From Bartonella senegalensis OS02 (GTDB taxonomy: Bacteria; Pseudomonadota; Alphaproteobacteria; Rhizobiales; Rhizobiaceae), in contig NZ_HE997542.1 of NCBI RefSeq assembly GCF_000312545.1, positions 96,095 through 160,094 of the forward strand: a DNA stretch of 64,000 nucleotides. The letters run 5' to 3'. This document shows, one piece after another, positions 60,552-64,000 of the stretch. Position 1 is the first letter of the stretch. Each line of letters begins with the position of its first letter. The position numbers and the translations under genes were made by a program. The notes under the pieces were generated by a model. It made no database searches, was not told where the DNA came from, and saw nothing but the letters and a program-made list of their open reading frames with translations.

Positions 60552-61222
60552 TGTCTGTGCGCCGTCTTGCAGATGATGTCTACCAGCCTGCAGAATTTTC
60601 TTTTACAAAAGAAAATCAGATCTGGGTAAAAAGTACTATAGAAAAATATCCTGTAGGGCGTGAACAATCTGCGGTCATTCCGCTATTAATGCGTGCTCAA
60701 GAGCAAGATGGTTGGGTAACACGTGCTGCGATTGAGCATATCGCCCAGATTCTTTCCATGGCCTATATCCGTGTGTTAGAGGTTGCAACTTTTTATACTC
60801 AGTTTCAGCTTCAGCCAGTTGGAACAAAGGCACATATTCAAGTCTGTGGTACAACTCCTTGTATGTTACGTGGATCTGATGAATTGATTAAAGTTTGTCA
60901 GAAAAAAATTCATCATCAACCTTTTGTGACCAATCAAGAGGGAACCTTATCATGGGAAGAGGTGGAGTGTCTTGGTGCTTGTGTCAATGCTCCTATGGTT
61001 ATGATTTTTAAAGATACTTATGAAGATCTTACAGCAGAGCGTCTTGAAGAAATTATTGATGCATTTGAAGCCGGGAAAGGTTCTGAGATAGCTGTTGGTC
61101 CGCAAAATAGTCGCAAATCATCAGAACCGATTAGCGGTTTAACTTCTCTTATTGATGCAAAAGAAGAGAAGTTGCTTCAGTTTTTAAAGAAAAAGGATAA
61201 AAAAGAAATGGGTGTGGAGTGA
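60551..61222 (+). CDS. nuoE: NADH-quinone oxidoreductase subunit E
   Basis: The 24-kDa-type subunit holding [2Fe-2S] cluster N1a. Thioredoxin-like domain with VCGTTPCMLRGSDE (two ligands) and VECLGACVNAPMV (two ligands). The N-terminal helical part contains PLLMRAQEQDGWVT and YIRVLEVATFYTQF. At 223 residues it has a C-terminal extension rich in Lys and Glu beyond the core, as alphaproteobacterial NuoE often has. Its start codon overlaps the nuoD TAA by one base. Confidence 0.96.
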   Translation: MSVRRLADDVYQPAEFSFTKENQIWVKSTIEKYPVGREQSAVIPLLMRAQEQDGWVTRAAIEHIAQILSMAYIRVLEVATFYTQFQLQPVGTKAHIQVCGTTPCMLRGSDELIKVCQKKIHHQPFVTNQEGTLSWEEVECLGACVNAPMVMIFKDTYEDLTAERLEEIIDAFEAGKGSEIAVGPQNSRKSSEPISGLTSLIDAKEEKLLQFLKKKDKKEMGVE

Positions 61223-61364
61223 ATATTTTTCTTGGAAAAATATTTTGCTATTTTATCCATTCTGTTAAGGTTTAGCTAGAAGTAAATATTTTGAAAAAGA
61301 TATTTAGAATTTGCATTTGAGGGAAAGCTAAGAATGCTAAAGGCAATAGGAAAAAAGGTGGGGT

Positions 61365-62672
61365 ATGCTGGCTGATAAAGATCGCATTTTCACCAATCTT
61401 TATGGTTTAAAAGATAAATCATTAAAGGCTGCAATATTACGTGGACATTGGGATGGTACCAGGGCAATTATCGACAAGGGTCGTGATTGGATTATTGATG
61501 AGGTGAAGGCATCGGGGTTGCGTGGCCGTGGTGGTGCTGGTTTTCCTACTGGAATGAAGTGGTCTTTTATGCCAAAACAGAGCGATGGTCGTCCTCATTA
61601 TTTGGTTGTAAATGCAGATGAATCAGAGCCTGGAACCTGTAAAGATCGCGATATTTTGCGACATGACCCCCATACTTTGATTGAAGGATGTGCAATTGCT
61701 ACTTTTGCGATGGGGGCAAATGTCGCATTTATTTATATTCGTGGTGAATATATTCGTGAACGTGAAGCGCTTCAAGCTGCCGTTGATGAATGTTATGAGG
61801 CTGGTTTGCTTGGCAAAAAAACAAAATATGGGCATGCTTGTGACATTATTATTCATCATGGTGCTGGTGCTTATATTTGTGGGGAAGAAACAGCTCTTCT
61901 TGAAAGTCTTGAAGGAAAAAAAGGACAACCTCGGCTTAAACCGCCATTCCCTGCAAATATGGGGATTTATGGCTGTCCAACCACAGTCAATAATGTAGAG
62001 TCTATTGCTGTTGTCCCAACGATTTTACGTCGCGGTGCTTCATGGTTTTCATCGATTGGGCGTGCAAATAATGTTGGAACTAAATTGTTTATGGTTTCTG
62101 GACATGTGAATGCACCTTGTACATTTGAAGAAGCTCTTGGAGTTTCCTTTCGTGAATTGATTGAAAAACATACCGGTGGTATTCGTGGTGGATGGGATAA
62201 TCTTTTAGCAGTTATTCCAGGGGGAGCTTCTTGTCCAGTCGTTCGTGGTGAGGATATGGTTGATGCGATCATGGATTTTGATGGGATGCGTGATGTTGGA
62301 TCTTCTTTTGGCACAGGGGGTGTGATTGTTATGGATAAATCAACTGATATTATCAAGGCAATTTGGCGTATAGCGGCTTTTTTCAAGCATGAGAGCTGTG
62401 GTCAGTGTACACCGTGTCGTGAAGGAACGGGTTGGATGATGCGTCTTTTAGGACGTATGGTTGAGGGAAGAGCGCAAAAACGCGAAATTGATCTTTTGTT
62501 TGAAGTTTCTAAACAAGTTGAAGGGCATACTATTTGTGCACTTGGTGATGCTGCTGCGTGGCCTGTACAGGGGTTGATACGTAATTTTCGTCCAGAAATT
62601 GAGCGTAGAATTGATGATTATACGCGCAATGTCGTTCAAAGAAAAAATAGTGCTTTGGAAGCAGTAGGATAG
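61365..62672 (+). CDS. nuoF: NADH-quinone oxidoreductase subunit F
   Basis: The 51-kDa-type subunit of 435 residues that binds NADH and FMN and holds cluster N3. [18 protein letters not shown] covers the NADH/FMN-binding loop near residue 50. [15 protein letters not shown] and the [17 protein letters not shown] stretch are typical, and [19 protein letters not shown] gives three of the four cluster ligands, the fourth lying in [14 protein letters not shown] 142-base gap precedes it. The start ATG follows a GGTGGGG ribosome binding site. Confidence 0.97.
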   Translation: MLADKDRIFTNLYGLKDKSLKAAILRGHWDGTRAIIDKGRDWIIDEVKASGLRGRGGAGFPTGMKWSFMPKQSDGRPHYLVVNADESEPGTCKDRDILRHDPHTLIEGCAIATFAMGANVAFIYIRGEYIREREALQAAVDECYEAGLLGKKTKYGHACDIIIHHGAGAYICGEETALLESLEGKKGQPRLKPPFPANMGIYGCPTTVNNVESIAVVPTILRRGASWFSSIGRANNVGTKLFMVSGHVNAPCTFEEALGVSFRELIEKHTGGIRGGWDNLLAVIPGGASCPVVRGEDMVDAIMDFDGMRDVGSSFGTGGVIVMDKSTDIIKAIWRIAAFFKHESCGQCTPCREGTGWMMRLLGRMVEGRAQKREIDLLFEVSKQVEGHTICALGDAAAWPVQGLIRNFRPEIERRIDDYTRNVVQRKNSALEAVG

Positions 62673-62734
62673 AGGATTTTGCTTTAAGAGCAACAGAATG
62701 CAAGTTTTAAGTGGGTTATCCGTAGGCTGGATGA

Positions 62735-64000
62735 ATGATGATAAATATCAAAGTTGATGGTAAAGAGATTGAAGTTCCTGATTACTATACGTTGCTTCAG
62801 GCTGCCGAGGCCGCGGGTGCTGAGGTGCCGCGTTTTTGTTTTCATGAATCTTTATCAGTTGCTGGAAATTGCAGGATGTGCTTGGTTGAAGTCAAAGGTG
62901 GACCTCCAAAACCCCAGGCTTCCTGTGCTATGGGGGTTCGTGATTTACGTTTAGGACCTAACGGTGAAGTTCCTGAAATTTTTACCAACACGGCAATGGT
63001 TAAAAAAGCCCGTGAAGGTGTGATGGAATTTCTTCTCATCAATCACCCTTTAGATTGTCCTGTGTGTGATCAAGGGGGAGAGTGTGATCTTCAAGATCAG
63101 GCAATGCTTTATGGACGTGATTGTTCGCGTTATACAGAAAATAAGCGTGCTGTAGAAGATAAATATATTGGGCCACTGGTAAAAACTGTTATGACACGCT
63201 GTATTCATTGCACACGTTGTGTTCGTTTTACGACAGAAGTGGCAGGTATTTCGGAGCTTGGTTTAATAGGTCGTGGTGAGGATGCTGAAATTACCACATA
63301 TCTTGAAAAAGCAATGACATCAGAATTACAGGGTAATGTTATTGATCTTTGTCCAGTGGGGGCTTTAACTTCAAAACCTTATGCCTTTCATGCACGTCCA
63401 TGGGAGTTACTTAAAACGGAATCAATTGATGTCATGGATGCGCTTGGTAGTGCTATTCGCATTGATAGCCGTGGTCGTGAGGTTATGCGCATTATGCCGC
63501 GTACTAATCAAGATATAAATGAGGAGTGGATTTCTGACAAGACGCGTTTTATTTGGGATGGGTTACGTACTCAGCGGCTTGATAGGCCCTATGTGCGTAA
63601 AGAAGGAAAGCTTCAACCTGTAAGTTGGACAGAAGCTTTTGAAAAAATTAAAATGGTTATTTCTAAAACCTTGCCAGAAAAAATAGGGGCAATTGCAGGA
63701 GATCTTGCATCCATTGAAGAAATGTATGCACTGAAAAAATTACTGATTTCATTGGGGTCAAAGATTTTTGATTGTCGTCAAAGAGGAATGGCTTTATCTT
63801 CTGAATTAGGGCGCTCGAGTTATATTTTTAATCCAACGATTGCAGGTATTGAACAGGCTGATGCATTGCTTATCGTAGGGTCTAATCCTCGCTATGAAGC
63901 AGCTGTTTTAAATGCACGTATTTTAAAGCGCCAACGAATAGGAAAGTTTCCCATCGCATTAATTGGAGAGAAGGTCGATTTACGTTATCCTTATTCTTAT
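62735..64000 (+). CDS. nuoG: NADH-quinone oxidoreductase subunit G, N-terminal 422 codons (runs off the window)
   Basis: The 75-kDa-type subunit that starts [20 protein letters not shown] (62735) and remains open to the end of the window. The N-terminal ferredoxin domain shows [21 protein letters not shown], with ligands of the [2Fe-2S] cluster. The [18 protein letters not shown] stretch and [10 protein letters not shown] supply the two [4Fe-4S] clusters. It continues into the molybdopterin-oxidoreductase-like domain ([17 protein letters not shown]). A second ATG at 62738 gives the same protein one residue shorter. The remaining C-terminal part and later nuo genes lie outside. Confidence 0.96.
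   Translation, partial: MMINIKVDGKEIEVPDYYTLLQAAEAAGAEVPRFCFHESLSVAGNCRMCLVEVKGGPPKPQASCAMGVRDLRLGPNGEVPEIFTNTAMVKKAREGVMEFLLINHPLDCPVCDQGGECDLQDQAMLYGRDCSRYTENKRAVEDKYIGPLVKTVMTRCIHCTRCVRFTTEVAGISELGLIGRGEDAEITTYLEKAMTSELQGNVIDLCPVGALTSKPYAFHARPWELLKTESIDVMDALGSAIRIDSRGREVMRIMPRTNQDINEEWISDKTRFIWDGLRTQRLDRPYVRKEGKLQPVSWTEAFEKIKMVISKTLPEKIGAIAGDLASIEEMYALKKLLISLGSKIFDCRQRGMALSSELGRSSYIFNPTIAGIEQADALLIVGSNPRYEAAVLNARILKRQRIGKFPIALIGEKVDLRYPYSY

Overview
The window looks like a chromosomal segment of an AT-rich alphaproteobacterium of the order Rhizobiales, most likely a Bartonella species. This rests on gene content and order: CckA/CpdR cell-cycle signalling, PurS/PurQ/small PurL, an Hda homologue next to a PerM-type permease, an NDUFS4-type complex I protein, and a degenerate DksA zinc finger. 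Long AT-rich spacers and decayed phage genes fit a host-restricted genome. The genus is an inference from sequence style; no database was searched.

Layout. 0-5.3 kb (+): tail of an Fe-S assembly protein, an exported protein of unknown function, ccdA, glmU and glmS (UDP-GlcNAc synthesis). 5.7-11.7 kb: recG (-) and dnaE (+). 12.2-13.7 kb (-): a flavoprotein monooxygenase and a small zinc-finger protein. 14.0-24.5 kb: ppk-ppx (polyphosphate), rnd (-), aspS, then a 635-bp extremely AT-rich spacer holding a perfect 40-bp palindrome, then parC. 25.5-34.6 kb (-): a Bcr/CflA-type exporter, grxD, bolA, purL, purQ, purS, purC, a small serine hydrolase, purB and rpe. 34.8-39.4 kb: a flavin reductase, dksA, a FliO-like membrane protein (-), and cckA, which is split in two reading frames at an A7 run. 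39.9-43.6 kb: purN-purM (-), then perM-hda (+).

43.6-57.6 kb is the accessory half. It has six tRNA genes (Pro, Arg, Val-GAC, Ser, Val-TAC, Asp), an NDUFS4-like gene, cpdR, an alpha/beta-hydrolase-fold protein without a recognisable catalytic triad, and hsp20 behind a ROSE-like RNA thermometer. It also has long spacers and a heavily decayed prophage remnant at about 52.5-57.0 kb. The remnant holds an XRE repressor and a divergent Ner-like regulator, a late control protein D, a D12-class adenine methylase in three pieces, a VOC-family fragment and a second XRE fragment. The methylase and the second XRE fragment can both be made whole on paper by reversing one inversion of about 1.4 kb that carries tRNA-Ser. 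About 195 bp beside the two tRNA-Val genes are duplicated.

57.7-64.0 kb (+): the start of the complex I operon, nuoA-B-C-D-E-F and the first 422 codons of nuoG, which runs off the window.

How the genes work together: IMP synthesis is spread over two loci here (purC-S-Q-L/purB and purN-M). CckA and CpdR belong to one phosphorelay, and Hda feeds back on DnaA. PolyP turnover, DksA, Hsp20 and GrxD/BolA cover stress and iron-sulfur homeostasis. I see no CRISPR array, intact insertion sequence, rRNA operon or clearly new multi-gene system. The most useful leads are the split cckA, the fossil inversion, the RNA thermometer, the hydrolase pseudoenzyme and the palindrome.
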